A stretch of 64,000 nucleotides of DNA from Erigeron canadensis. Lineage: Eukaryota > Streptophyta > Magnoliopsida > Asterales > Asteraceae. Where the stretch lies: NCBI RefSeq assembly GCF_010389155.1, contig NC_057762.1:5443513-5507512 (forward strand), given 5' to 3'. The position numbers and the translations under genes are program-made. Every line of letters starts with the position of its first letter. The stretch's first letter is position 1. The notes beneath the pieces are model-generated. The model saw nothing but the letters and a program-made list of their open reading frames with translations, was not told where the DNA came from and searched no databases. Positions 22,792 to 35,300 of the stretch are shown here, one piece after another.

Positions 22792-23093
22792 TTGGAATGG
22801 TAAGTGAGTTAGCAGATGAAACAAGTTTGAAGATTGATAATGTGATAATCTAATGAAGCCTTTTGGGTTGGTATTTATACATGAAACAAGTAGGTAGCCG
22901 TTAAGGGACTTTAAACGAAAATTTTAGAATTTTTTAAGGACTATAAATGTAAATATATTTTTGGCCGTTGGAGGGACTGTAAATGTAAATATTTTGAATT
23001 TTGAACGTTGGAGGAGCGTCTGTGACTTCAGCTATAAATATTGTCTCACTACCAGATAGTTCATTTCAAAACTCACACTTTAATACATTTGCA
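22792..23093. promoter_or_regulatory. Bidirectional promoter between head-to-head paralogues
   Basis: 302 bp separate the two start codons. TATAAATA occurs on the - strand at 22872-22879 and on the + strand at 23033-23040. Between them a unit of about 40-45 bp with TAAATGTAAATAT and CGTTGGAGG occurs twice (about 22931-22975 and 22976-23014). Confidence 0.5.
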
Positions 23094-23426
23094 ATGGCTT
23101 CTTCATCAAATGCCCCTAACCTAAAACCAAAAATGACTGTTGACCAAGTGAATGACAGTATCATGGCTGATATCCTCGACCACGAAATGTGCAAGGACAA
23201 CCTTATTGAAATTGGTCTAAAACTTCAAGCGAAAAAGAAATGGTGTGCAGAACAAATCAAGTATATATAAACAGGGCATTGCACTGAGCTTGAGTGTCAA
23301 TACTTTACTTATTTGCAGGGAAAGTTTGACAAGATTAAAGAAGCTGTGGAAGAAATTGCTTGTGCAGTCATGACCCTGGATGAGTCCATCAACATGGCCA
23401 GAGCAGTTTATGCCCAAAAGAAATAA
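23094..23426 (+). pseudogene. Paralogue of the 22315-22791 gene, interrupted by in-frame TAA
   Basis: From the ATG at 23094 the frame reads 58 codons to a TAA at 23268-23270 and then continues in the same frame for 52 codons to a stop at 23424-23426. Aligning it with the - strand neighbour explains both halves: both start M-A-S-S-S, then W/L-C-x-x-Q at the same distance, and after the TAA Y-F-T-Y-L-Q matches Y-L-Y-Y-L-Q. An intron seems less likely, because the GT at 23265 and the CAG at 23316-23318 would put the second half out of frame. TATAAATA at 23033-23040 lies 54 bp before the ATG. It is probably a recent pseudogene, or a gene that makes a 58-aa product. Confidence 0.55.
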
Positions 23427-23724
23427 GTAGGCTGTTTTAATGTTGTGTTGTACGTTTTTCTTTATTTCCGTTCTTTATTTCAGATTGAGTCCACACACTT
23501 CTAGACATTGTGAATGGAATAGTTTGTGAAAAATGGTTTATGGTATGGTTTGATAAAGATAAAATGGTTTGTAAGGGATATGAAGTTGTGTATTTGAAAT
23601 GGTAATGTGGAAGGGGTATAAATAGAAAAAGAAAAAAAAATTAAAAAAAAAGGCATAGGAGCCGTTGGTTTTTGAAAATTAAACTTGGAATTTTTTTTTT
23701 TTTTAATGAAGCAACGGTACAAAC

Positions 23725-23845
23725 GGCCCCACCAAGCCTCAACGCCGCGCGGCTAAAAGTGGAAGGAAGGAGACGAACGCGGCCTTGGACGCCGCCGTGC
23801 TACTAGCGGCGTGGAGCCGCCGCGCGTCAGACGCCACCAAAAGGC
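23725..23845. other. GC-rich island of unknown nature
   Basis: About 120 bp rich in GCCGCC, GCCGCGCGGC and GCGGCG words stands in otherwise very AT-rich sequence. Several short palindromes could fold. No ORF spans it. It could be part of a GC-rich MITE or a translocated fragment. Confidence 0.4.
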
Positions 23846-23951
23846 AGTATAAGGATCGACCTTAGGACATTATATAAGGTGACGTCAAACAACTTGCAAT
23901 ATTGAGTTGACTTTTTTTTATTGAACGTAATTACAAATTTACAATGGAACC

Positions 23952-24116
23952 CCAATCCTCCTAAATTATTATCCTAAAAATCCTCCTAATTAATAGTATT
24001 GTGAGACATGGAAAATTAGGGGGTGAGATTAGGAAAAAAAATTAGTGGATTCCATGTGTTGACAAGTGAATATATTAGGAGGATTTTTAGGAGGATTGGT
24101 TAGGAGTATTTATCAT
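23952..24116. mobile_element. MITE of the 'AATCCTCCTAA' family, copy 1
   Basis: The ends are inverted: CCTAAAAATCCTCCTAATTA on the left against TAGGAGGATTTTTAGGAGG on the right. The inner words GTGAGATTAG and ATTAGTGG recur in inverted orientation in the copy at 52576-52757, which shows a dispersed family. Confidence 0.7.
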
Positions 24117-24173
24117 TTTCCTTAGTGAAAAACCACAAAAAGGTCAACAACAACTCATTGTATGATATTTTAT

Positions 24174-24312
24174 AAGGGATGATATATCTACAACAATTAT
24201 TAGCCATCCACAAAAATATATGTTTTACGCAGTTGTAAACTGTGCAACAAAACATATACGGAGTACTTTTGTTGTAGATGGCTAATATTTGTTGTAGATT
24301 TATCATTTCCCT
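24174..24312. mobile_element. Hairpin MITE, about 138 bp, Mutator-like ends
   Basis: The left end AGGGATGATATATCTACAAC and the right end, read on the - strand AGGGAAATGATAAATCTACA, are inverted for about 36 bp. The inner arms (AAAACATATA) also pair. The terminal word resembles the MITE at 30273-31494. The target duplication is imperfect. Confidence 0.7.
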
Positions 24313-24409
24313 ATTTTTTTAAATCTTAATTAATTATTTGGTATGCATAGTAATCCATTTACGTTTTCTATTCTTCATTCATTTGATTTATTGAATGGGA
24401 TACAACCAA

Positions 24410-24600
24410 CTCTACTTAGGTGGGTTGGCCGGTTAGGAGTATCTTCTAAATCCATTATGTGAATCCCTGAGCTTTTTCTAAGGTCTCAGGTTTGAGTCTT
24501 AGGTTACTCATCTCAAGGTATTTTTCATGAGAAAGGAGTTGCAGGTCCAGCATATCGCTGGTTAAATTGTCTTCAGCACGTCTAAATTGAAACTAACTTT
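24410..24600 (+). mobile_element. Possible tRNA-derived SINE
   Basis: A-box-like TTGGCCGGTTAGG near 24425 and B-box-like GGTTTGAGTCTT near 24489 have tRNA-like spacing. I could not find a convincing target duplication, so this is tentative. Confidence 0.4.
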
Positions 24601-24949
24601 ACAAAGAAAATAATAATGAAATAATAATAATTTAATGGATACATATAAATTTATGGGTTGAATTCATAACAAACCATCAAAACTCTATCCAAGTAGCTAA
24701 ATTTAACCGTTAGATCAACAATGGGTTAAGATTAAAAAGCAAACTTAGACATGGAAGGCCGGTCTTCTTCATTGTCAGATGTAATCACCATCGTCATCTT
24801 TGGTGGTCTCTTCATTTCCGATCACGACACTCCGATTAATTACTCCAGTCAAAAAGACAAGCTAAAAAATAAAAAATCAAAAACGAATCTTTTCTCCCTT
24901 TTTCTTTAAGTTACATTCGCTCTGGATCTCTACCTTTATATATAGATAG

Positions 24950-25315
24950 GACCCTTATTTTGAAGACTAATTTCTTTTTAAGAACTGTGAGAACTCCGGA
25001 ATTATGTATTGGATCACATGTGTTTTTTTTTGTTCATTCACATGTAAAACGTCATAAAAATATATGGCGCATAAAATATTTTTTTCAAAGCCTTATATAT
25101 AGTAGTTTGTTTACATGTGAACGAAAACATGACCCTATTTTTACAAGTTCACAAAAAACTACTTTTAGGGTTTCTTAAAAGAGTTTCTTTGATAACATAT
25201 AATTTTATATTATTTCACATATGAATAAACAAAAAAAACATGTGATCCAATACATAATTTAAAAATTATCATGTTTTTGTATAAAAAATGGTTCTCAAAA
25301 GAAAGGAAAATCTCT
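24950..25315. mobile_element. MITE of the 'CACATGTGATCCAATACATAA' family, copy 1
   Basis: ATGTATTGGATCACATGTG at about 25005 and its reverse complement at about 25237 form inverted arms. The outer words GAACT and GGTTCTCAAAA are also inverted. The same words in the same order recur at 47570-48035. Confidence 0.7.
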
Positions 25316-25319
25316 TTCT

Positions 25320-27460
25320 TGGATATTGTAAAATATGTATTAAAGTAAAGGAAAATACTAAACAAAGCTCTTAAGGCTTCACTTAAAGTGCATAAAAAGA
25401 TTGTACATTTTCATATTAAAAGCCTACTCTTGAATTTTATGGTAAGTGTATAACTAATTAATGTACCTTAACAAAAGCCTTCAGGGCTTCGTTAAGCAAA
25501 ACCCTAAAGTAAAACATATATGACAAAATCTTGACCTTTAAGTTATGGTTAACTTGATGCTCGAAAATCATGGTGCATCAATTGCTTGGTGAATCTTCGT
25601 GCATCAAATTAACCATGATCTAAAGATAAAGATTTTGTCTTATTTGTTTTACTTTAGTACTTGTTTTACAATACCCAACTCCTATATATATATATACACA
25701 CTAGTCCTAATACCCATACAATGTATAACTATATAGATTGTACATGAAGAAATTCGAATATGCCTCATACATGACTCATGAGTATGAAATAAATTGTAGT
25801 TAAAGAAACTGATGATCGAAGCTAACTTATAAAAAACAATATTGATAAATATAACATATAACTAGTTAGGATAAGGGCCTCTGGCCCGTTCCGTAACCAC
25901 CTGAAAACGAAATTGATTAGCCGGAGAAGTCGTCAGAGAAGATTCGACGGTGTTAGTGTCTTAGTGATTACCAGTCAAGCTTGATTTGGATTGACCAATC
26001 AAATATGATTAGAAAATGTCGCTGGAGTAATTCACCGGAGTAATTCGCCGGAGTAACCAATCAAGCTTGATTAGACAATGTTGTCGCAGTAATTCACCGG
26101 AATAACCAATCATGTTTGATTGGATTTTGATGGTGGTTGATCCAAGGGCATAGATTAGTCCCTTAGTTTTCATTATTTTTGAAGGATTTATGTGAATACA
26201 ACACTAGATATAGATGTTAAGATTATTAATATATTTTATAATTATCTTTCTGAACAGTATTATTATTATATTATTGTAAGTTGCTTATGAAACTTTTTTA
26301 TATATATAGAATAAATGTTGTCCATTTTATATAAGACGAGATAAAAAATCATCCCTTGTGGCAAGATGTCTTTTACAGTCTCCTCGCTGCCGGATTAGAT
26401 GTTGTCTTTTACTACGATACTTGTTACTCTATGGCTCAACTTGTTACCATTAGATAATCTTTGCTTGTTATGCAGTAAACATAGGAAACCACGAGAACAA
26501 ATGACAAATTAATCCATGAGTAAGATTCCTAGCTTTTATCGTATCAAAACATAACATATTTCTGGATTTGATTTAAAGAAAAGTCTGATTCCTGATCCAT
26601 ATTTCGTTTTTATGCTTCATTAAATAAACGGCACCTTAATTTGTTGGTAGTTTGTAAAGACGAATTGATTTATACACCACCAATTTTTGACGATATACCA
26701 CTAACTATATTTTACAGGGTTGTAACGTAAAACATAATAAATCGCATTTCGTGTATCACCAAAATCTACAGATATAGAAGCCCGTCTTACTTTCTAAATC
26801 TTATGTGTTGTTTATTAAAGTTTAATGCGAATGCATATATGACAATATTCTCTTTCCGTCTTTAGTCGTCCTTTAATGACCCGATGTCCTTTCTTCTAAT
26901 TATCTATACACAAGGCATTATTTTCACATACATAAAAATGTATGCATTTAATATAATTATATAATGCATATATTTTTGTGTATGATAAAATGTGTGATAT
27001 CTTGATATTTTTTTAAAAGAATGTGAACATGACGATCATGTTATATTTGGATTAATCACCCAAACAGATTTAAACTGACAATTTGGTAGGGACACTTTGA
27101 CTTCGTGTGTCTTTGACACCAGCCATCGTTTGCGGAGAAGGAATAACATTTGTCTCAGTTGGCATGCTCGAGATCAAGTTCGAACCTGAGAGCCCTAAGT
27201 CACTCTGATAGACCCATTAGCATTATTTATGGGGACGATACCAATGAGCTAAAACCCACTCGAATTGTGTATTTAACATTACCTATCCTATGCTCATGTA
27301 ATGGATTAGTTTGCTATTTTGCTAACAGAATTAATAATAGTCTATTGAATTTTTGGCTCAAAAAGTGCACAAAATATAGTGTGCTTGCATAACAACATAA
27401 GAATAGTTTAATTACCTGATCGATGATCCACCTAGCTCAACCTTAACAACATATAATATT
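25320..27460. other. Gene-free AT-rich stretch with a short tandem repeat
   Basis: No gene is recognised. At about 25975-26130 the phrases AGTAATTCACCGG and CAATCAAGCTTGATT recur in three to four degenerate tandem copies. At 27150-27200 a tRNA-like phrase (AGTTCGAACCTGAG) may be a SINE remnant. Nothing else stands out. Confidence 0.45.
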
Positions 27461-27468
27461 CATACTTA

Positions 27469-27603
27469 GAGGGCAAAATTCGGATTGCAAGTGAAACGAC
27501 ACCTACTACAAAACCTATTAGCCAACCCCGGGTTAGCTCAACGGGTGTTGGCCATAATGGAAAGTAGTCGGTGTCATCTCACCTGCGATCCGAGTTTACC
27601 CTC
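27469..27603. mobile_element. 135-bp hairpin element with about 62-nt arms
   Basis: The left arm from GAGGGCAAAATTCGGATTGC to CCAACCCCGGG pairs with the right arm from CGGGTGTTGGCC to GAGTTTACCCTC along its whole length with scattered mismatches. The loop is only about 11 nt. No coding content. A MITE is the likely origin, and a transcript would fold into a long stem. Confidence 0.75.
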
Positions 27604-28447
27604 TTAAAGCTTCTTCTATTTCTTGACTCACATGTATCCGTATTTGCGAGCATAAATACAAGTGTGTTGTATATGACAAGACATATATGTAAGTGATGTT
27701 GTATGGGTGAGGTCGTGTGGATGAGATATAGAGATATTAGATATATATATAGGCCTATATTTTCCCACACAAGGCTCACTATTTATAGACCTATTTTTGC
27801 TATGTCCACTTTTCTCTTTTCTTTTTATTTTTTAGAATAAGGTTAGTTAATTTCTCTTTCCACATGGATAGGTGGGAAGTCCTCTTGTGTAGACATAGAA
27901 TTACAAGTATACATAGTCCAAATAAAAGACTTTTCTTCCTTTTTATGCTTTCACACACATATGAGAGAGATATTCATATTAATTTGTATTAAGAAGCAAA
28001 AAGAAAAATAAATAAATAAAACCATGTAACAATTTTAAGTTGTTTATCGTTTTATGATTGGTAATAAGCTTGTCGCAGTGTAGCCTGATTATTGGTTGTG
28101 AGCTTTGATTATTTATTTATTTTTTTCATTTTTATTTGTTTTAAAAAAAAATTATGGATTATGTTATCGATAAATAAAATTTCCATCTTAGCATGCGTTT
28201 TAGATTTCTTAAAATTAATTATGAAAATGATTGTTATAACTTACTTTGGTATATGACATTATGCATGTATCATAAGAATTATGCAAATTACTACTATAAG
28301 CATGCATGCTTTAATTATTGTGTTTGTTTAGAGGCCTAAGGAGGTTACACGTTTGATAGAAGCGATCATTATTATGTTTTGATAGAGTAAATGTGTTTGT
28401 ATATATTTAGATTTTACATCTTGTTAAGATATGTTTGTATGTATTTT
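27604..28447. other. Gene-free AT-rich stretch
   Basis: I see no gene, RNA or bounded repeat here, only AT-rich low-complexity sequence. Confidence 0.5.
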
Positions 28448-30263
28448 AAGGTCTATATTTGCCTACCAATTTTAAGAAATATTACCATACCATCACAAAC
28501 GATTAGCTTAGTGTGGACAAAAGTGATGTGAGAAATTAAATATGAAATTTCACAACTAAACTTTTAAAATTTTAAAATTTCACACATTTTAGTATGGATA
28601 AATTTTCTACACAATTTTTAGTTTGATATATTATTACATGTATGAAATCATGACAAATTTTTATTGTTTGTTTACGCTAATTAAAATTGTTGATAATTGC
28701 AATATTGTTTTTAAAAAGTTCTGTCTTTGTTAGATTTAACCATCTATGTATGACGACGCATGGACTACTCATCTTTTTTAGGTTCAACCATCTTAAGTAT
28801 GACAACACACTTAAGTGTATGATAAATTTCTATATATTTTTAGGTGTATTTTTTTTTTTTGAAGCTAATAATAATTACTTATATATACAATATTTATAAG
28901 AGTGAGATTCTAATTAAATATAATTTTACACATTTTTTAAGTGTGACAGAATTTTATAAATTTTTCACGATTAATAAAGGCATGGATAATTATCATATTT
29001 TTTGTAGTGTCACGAAAGTGTTATTATTATTCTTAGCGATTCAAAATTTTAGGATTCTTAGTTGTAATATAGATGTACAAATTTTAAATGTGTCAAAATA
29101 AAAAATTTAGTTTTATTGTTTTGTACAACTACATTTTTTAATCATGACATTATATAGATATTATTTAATTTGTAATTAAAATTACTAATTAGAAGTTATA
29201 AAAGTGGTTTAAACTGATTGTACAACATACATAAATACGTTATAACAAATTAGTTTAATTGTTTTATACAACTATATTTTTTAAGCATGACATTATATAG
29301 ATATTATTTAATTTGTAACTAAGGTTACTAATTAGAAGCTATAAAAGTGGTTTTTTAAGGTCTATATTTGCCTACCAAATTTTAAGAAATATTACCATAC
29401 CACCACAAACGATTAGTTTGGTGGGGACAAAAGTGATGTGAGAAATTAAATATGAAATTTCACAGCTAAAATTTTAATAATTTCACACATTTTAGTATGG
29501 ATAAATTTTTTACACAATTTTTAGTTTAATATATTATTACATGTATGAAATCATGACAAATTTTTATTGTTTGTTTATGCTAATTAAAATTGTGGATAAT
29601 TGCAATATTGTTTTTAAAAAGTTCTGACTTTGTTAGGTTTAACCATCTATGTATGACGACGCATGGACCACTCATCTTCGTTAGGTTCAACCATCTTAAG
29701 TATGACAACACACTTAAGTGTATGATAAATTTTTATATATTTTTAGGTGTGTATTTGTTTTTCTTTTTTTTTTTGGAGCTAATAATAATTACTTATATAT
29801 ACAATATTTATAAGAGTGAGATTTTAATTAAATATAATTTTACACATTTTTTAAGTGTGACAGAATTTTATAAATTTTTCACGATTAATAAAGACATGGA
29901 TAATTATCATATTTTTTGTAGTGTCACGAAAGTGTTATTATTATTCTTAGCGATTCAAAATTTTAAGATTCTTAGTTGTTATATAGATGTACAAATTTTA
30001 AATTTGTCAAAATAACAAATTAGTTTAATTGTTTTATACAACTACATTTTTTAATCATGACATTATATAGATATTATTTAATTTGTAATTAAGGTTACTA
30101 ATTAGAAGTTATAAAAGTGGTTTTAACTGATTGTACAACATACATAAATACGTTATAACAAATTAGTTTAATTGTTTTATACAACTACATTTTTTAAGCA
30201 TGACATTATACAGATATTATTTAATTTGTAATTTAGGTTACTAATTAGAAGTTATAAAAGTTG
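28448..30263. repeat. 909-bp tandem duplication with internal 143-bp repeats
   Basis: The phrase AAGGTCTATATTTGCCTACC at 28448 recurs at 29357, and the following about 800 bp stay highly similar. Each large copy ends in two units of a 143-bp repeat (TTTATACAACTACATTTTTTAA, then GACATTATATAGATATT) near 29110, 29250, 30015 and 30158. Small ORFs inside are AT-rich and shared between copies only because of the duplication, so I do not call them genes. Confidence 0.82.
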
Positions 30264-30272
30264 TTTTAACTA

Positions 30273-31494
30273 AGGGAAAATGATTTATGATGTCAACATC
30301 ATCTTTGTTGGATGCAGGGCCGGCCCTGGTCATGGGCGGGCTGGGCGACAGCCCGGAGCGGCAACCAGTAGGGGGCAGAAAATTTTTGGAGTCTATCAAT
30401 ACTAGATCTGAATATGTGTTCGAATTGACAGTGGTTATTTACAGATTTTAGATGATCAATATAATTAAACTATGTTTTTATATTGAAATTTGAAAGAAGT
30501 AAGTTTTATCTAGTTATGAAGAAGTTGAGTATAAAAATAAAACTTACGATTTGTGCTTCAATGGAGTTTTTTGTGGGATGGGTTTGTGTGAATACTGAAT
30601 TATGAAAGAAGAAAGATACTGTACACTAGATTTTTTTTTTTCAGTATTTTTTCTAAAGCCCCTTATAATAATCTAGATTACATTTCAGTTCCTAAAGTAT
30701 TATGTGGGTCTTTTTAAGGAAAAATGTACCTCTTGACTACCTTATATTTTCAAAATTTAATCAAGTAGGTGTTTAGTTTACGAATATACGAAGTATAATT
30801 ATTTTTTTTTTGACTAGTTTTATGTTTAAATTTAAAATGGTTTTTCTAGAATGAGATTCTAAAAACTCAATTAGTTATATTTAATTGTTTTTTTCATACT
30901 TATGTGTAATTCAGAGACTAAAAGGTGTGGTAGAATATAAATATAAATTTTAATAAAGAAAATACAACTCTTCAATTTATATTTATATAAAGGTAGTTAA
31001 TTATCCAAAAGAGCTAAGAAAGGTATTTTGTTTTTGTTGAAAGCATTACAAATTATATAGATTCCAAAGAACCCTATCTATTGAAAGTAGTCTAAATAAT
31101 ATCGACTATTATAATTTGATTAATGTAGTTATTACTTTAAGTTCTCACAATAAATCATTTTTTATGATGAGTATTATTATAACTTTTAATTCATAGTTTA
31201 TTTCTTCAACTTATAGATCTGTAACATTTTATTTGTTTAGTAAGAAGTGACCTCCACAACTTGATAATCCTATAAGCTCTTAGGTCGTTTGATTACAAAA
31301 TATAGGGGGCAATTTTTGGCTATTTAGCCCTGAGCATCGAATAACTCAGGACCGGCACTGGTTGGATGATGTTGTTCTTACAAACTCACTTAAATCAATT
31401 TTTACACATGTCAAAAAACCCCCCATGATCTTAATGGTTTGTGAGAGCAACATCACCCAACCAAAATAATGTTAATATCATCTAAGTTATCCCC
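30273..31494. mobile_element. Mutator-like MITE with 9-bp target duplication, split by a hAT element
   Basis: TTTTAACTA occurs at 30264-30272 and 31495-31503. The ends AGGGAAAATGATTTATGATG and, on the - strand, GGGGATAACTTAGATGATAT are inverted repeats. Once the inner hAT element is excluded the MITE is only about 170 bp. A 9-bp duplication is typical of Mutator-like elements. Confidence 0.78.
30315..31360. mobile_element. Non-autonomous hAT element, 1,046 bp, perfect 8-bp target duplication
   Basis: The ends are CAGGGCCGGCCCTG on the left and, on the - strand, CAGTGCCGGTCCTG on the right, a typical hAT terminal repeat with CAG at the tip. GTTGGATG lies on both sides (30307-30314 and 31361-31368). 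There is no transposase ORF; the interior is AT-rich. Confidence 0.88.
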
Positions 31495-31503
31495 TTTTAA
31501 CTA

Positions 31504-32385
31504 ATTGTACAACATGGTTATACATTGTTAAAAATGGCTTATAGAAAGTGTGGAGTTTTGATACTATACAAATTTATATGTGGATACTAATACTTAATTT
31601 ATCACATTACACTTATTTTTAATTTGACACACATTTAAGAGTGAATGTATGTATAATAATAAAATTGCTTATATCTTTGACTTATTTACCGTAGTGTGAC
31701 CAAATAATGTTACTAAAAACTTGTAAGAAGTGATCAACGTACAGGTGCAGTACTCTTGAACCTCAAGGTGAAAAGTTCAAGCGGAATAGTTGAGGATGAG
31801 GTGAATAGGTGATACTTTCTTGAGTTGATTTATTTTCTCGTAGAATTGCTAAATAGCGAAAAAGAATTAAGATGTATGGGCCTATGGCCCAATTGATGTT
31901 GGGCCAAATGTGTATAATGTAAAAAAAAAATTTAATAATAAGGTCCAACCCATGAGCTGAAATTACAAATAATTTAACCACATACAAATGAACTAATTAA
32001 TTGTGCACAAGATATTGGTCTGCATTTCGGATTTCAATTCGAAGATACGTCGCTTGCAACATTTTCTGTTAACTTTCTATTTTCGTGTTTATTCTACATG
32101 ATAATGTTTTCAAAAGTTCGGCGATGACATTGAGAGAGCACAACATATGATTCGTGTACGTTGCACAATTCTATATAAAGTCACATTTTAGAACCTATCG
32201 AGTCTTTTGCTTACCTATATTTAATATGGTCTTTGGGTATGTTTGGTACAAAAGTTTGAAACTGGGGCTGTAGTTTTTATATCCTTGTCTGGGCATGAAT
32301 GTGTACATTTCTTCTCCCCATATTCCGCCTTTCCATATATAAAAATAATCTTATTAGTTGTTCGTATATTTGTTGCCATATATAA
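31504..32385. other. Gene-free AT-rich stretch
   Basis: No gene is recognised. A tRNA-like phrase near 31740-31810 could be an old SINE, but no boxes of good quality or target duplication are seen. Confidence 0.45.
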
Positions 32386-35300
32386 TCTCTCTTTACATAC
32401 TAAAAGAGGGTAACTTAGTTTTGTAGAAATGTTGTGTTGTCAAGCATATAGGCTAGCCACATTGGATCTATGACATCATGAGTGATGAAATTCGTGTGTA
32501 TTTAGGGGTGTGTTTGGTATGTGGGAAATTAATATAATAATTAGATGATTTAAAAAAAAAAAGCTGGAGGTGGATTGGGCGGGATATAAGGAGGATTAAT
32601 TTTGAAATTGAAGATGGTATTTTGGATATATGTTAAATATATATAATATATATGTTCTGACAGTATTTGCAGAAGAGAGAGAATGTGACTCTTCCTATAT
32701 ACACTTTTCTTATGTTTTCAAGATCAAACTCACAATTCAATAATGCAAACTAGATATCTTTCTCTTTCTTTTTTTAAATTTTCTGCATACACTTTTTCTA
32801 TTATTTTGTTTCAGGAACAGATCTTGATTACGATGGTGAATTTTACTTTGAAGTTTGAAGATTAGAGAGAATATAAAGGAGTGGATGTGTTGTGTAGTTT
32901 AAAGTTCTGGTACTCACTACCTCTCGAGATCTTTTTCTTAATAATCAAAGCTTTTATTCATGTATCCAATTGCATTATGATTTAGAAATAAAGGGATTCG
33001 CAACTGGAAGATGATGATGAAGCAGAAAAGGTATATGAGTTTCTAACAAAGAAAGAAAACAAGATTTTAATTTTAGGTTTATAAAATTATGTGGGTTTTT
33101 AATGGTTTTGACTTGTGTGGGTTTCTTTTATAATGTTATTTTGATAAGAAGCATTAAAGTAACAACACATAGTTTTTATGCAGGATATGTGTTGTCCATG
33201 TGTTTGACGTTATGTCTCAAAGAGGTATATTTACATACTTTGATTGAATCGGGTCACCATCATATATATTCAAATTCTGAAATTGAAAACTATATATACA
33301 CTAATTTTTTTTTTTGTTTATGTTCTTGCTTTTTGTTTTGCAGGTGTAATAAAAGTAATTTTTTTATAACATAAGATATTGGTAAGTTAACTAATCATCT
33401 ACATATTGGTTAGTTAATTAATCAATTCCTAAAAGCTTTGTTGGTAATATGAAACTTCAAAAAGAGGTTGCATCTTTGTAAAGAGAAACTATGATTAAAA
33501 TTCAAGACTGGCTGTGTGAGATATGATGGTTGTCTCTTTTTGATTGGCTATGATGATGTGTTTACATTCAAAACAAGTTTGAGGTTATGTGTTCCTTGGC
33601 ATGGCACTTGAGATGCAGCCATGTTGAACCATTACTCTTACTTCAACATGTCTGAGCCTATCTAATCTTCGTACCCAGAATGGTATATTCATACAAAAGT
33701 TGTTTGCTTGGTTGTTCTCGGGTGGCAAAAGGGTGTTTTGCTACTGTCACGGCTGCTATTTGGGCTGTTTTCATAATTTAGTTGATGGGTCATGTGGGTT
33801 GCAATGCTGATGATTAAGTTGCCTACTAGAAACATTTACTTATGGGTTGGGTATAATGGTTGAGAAGTATAGAGTTATCAATTCAAGTTGTAGGGTCTTT
33901 CCATTACAGTATTAGCTACTGGTTTTGAAATGCGTACACTTTAAACTAGAGCTATATAATTTGTATATAAGTGTTTTCGTTTTCAAATTTCCCAGGTAAT
34001 GTGGAGCATTGGTTAATTTTTGACATTCTGGTGAGCCATATAATGTGTATATATGTGTCCCTTAGTTTATATTTGAAACATATGCATTTTTTTATGAAGA
34101 GATGAATCTAATACAAGTGTGTCATCAGAAGTAAAGGATAAACAGATTTGATCAAATATGAGCATGAAAGGTTTGAACTTTGGCTTCAAGTTATTATGCA
34201 TTCTTTTCTTTTTGTGGTACCAATTTTTGGAATGATATATGGATTTGTTTGTGGTATCTCTACAAGTTAAGGTTTTGAAGTGTCTTTAATGTGCAGTTTT
34301 AATAATAAGCTAATATGATCATGTTGATGGAGATTTATTTCATGTTGATGATCATGATCTCACAAACTTTGTTATTTTATAAATTTAGTAACATACATAA
34401 TATAACTAGACAAGTTGTGTATAGATTACAATTTTGCTATACTTACCTTTTCATATGATAGAGGTTTATTTTGGTATATTTTGAAGCAGAAGAACATGGC
34501 TGTATAAACTTGAAGATGATGTTATCGATGAATTCGTGCTTAGAAAGTCAATCTTGCGATGGTTAGTTGAAGTTTTTCTTCTTTTTTTGGATTTTGTTTT
34601 TATATTCTGAACTTCTTTTTGGCAGCCAGATTTTAATTTAAACTGTTTGAATCTGCCATTTTAAGTATCGGTTGAGAACAGGGACATGAATCAGATGAAG
34701 GTGTATGTGATTATAATTTGTTTTGTAACTTAATCAAAAAAGACAGTAGTTTTGATTTTAGTCTTAGTTCTTAAAGATTTTAAAGATTTCTATAGGTTTG
34801 ATGACACCACACGGTTTTTATTTTCAGACGGGTGAATTAACGAGTGATGACTTTAAAGGCTTCAAAGAAATAAAGCATCTTGAGAAATGATTATGATGAT
34901 TGAAAGGTATACATTATTCCAGCTACATAGTCGTGTCATCAATACTTATGTTTTAGAAATGGTTTTTTGAATTAGTAGATAAAGTCTACTGTGTTTTGAA
35001 TTCCATAATACTAATATAAGTAGTCATCATTGTTATAGTTCACATTTTGATATTTAAATGATGGGATTTATGCAGGAAAGAGTTGAAAAAGAAAATGAAA
35101 TCTTATGTTGGGCATGGCTTGGCAGAAATTACAATACGAGAAGAATACGGGAAGTCGATAAGTAGACAACCACCAGTTTTGTGACTATTGGTGTTAACTT
35201 TCTATGTTCTGCTGTAGTTCATGTTATTTTCAATATATTCCATATGCTGAGCTGGAGTCGACAAGCACCAGGTTAGTATATTACAAAGACCACATGGTCA

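Noticed and set aside
23265..23318. Intron in the 23094-23426 gene (GT at 23265, CAG at 23316-23318)
   Set aside because: Splicing these sites shifts the frame, while unspliced reading keeps alignment with the paralogue; a simple in-frame stop fits better.
28687..30015. Pair of similar small ORFs (70-141 aa) as a gene family
   Set aside because: They are AT-rich, their similarity is explained by the 909-bp duplication, and it extends equally into non-coding sequence.
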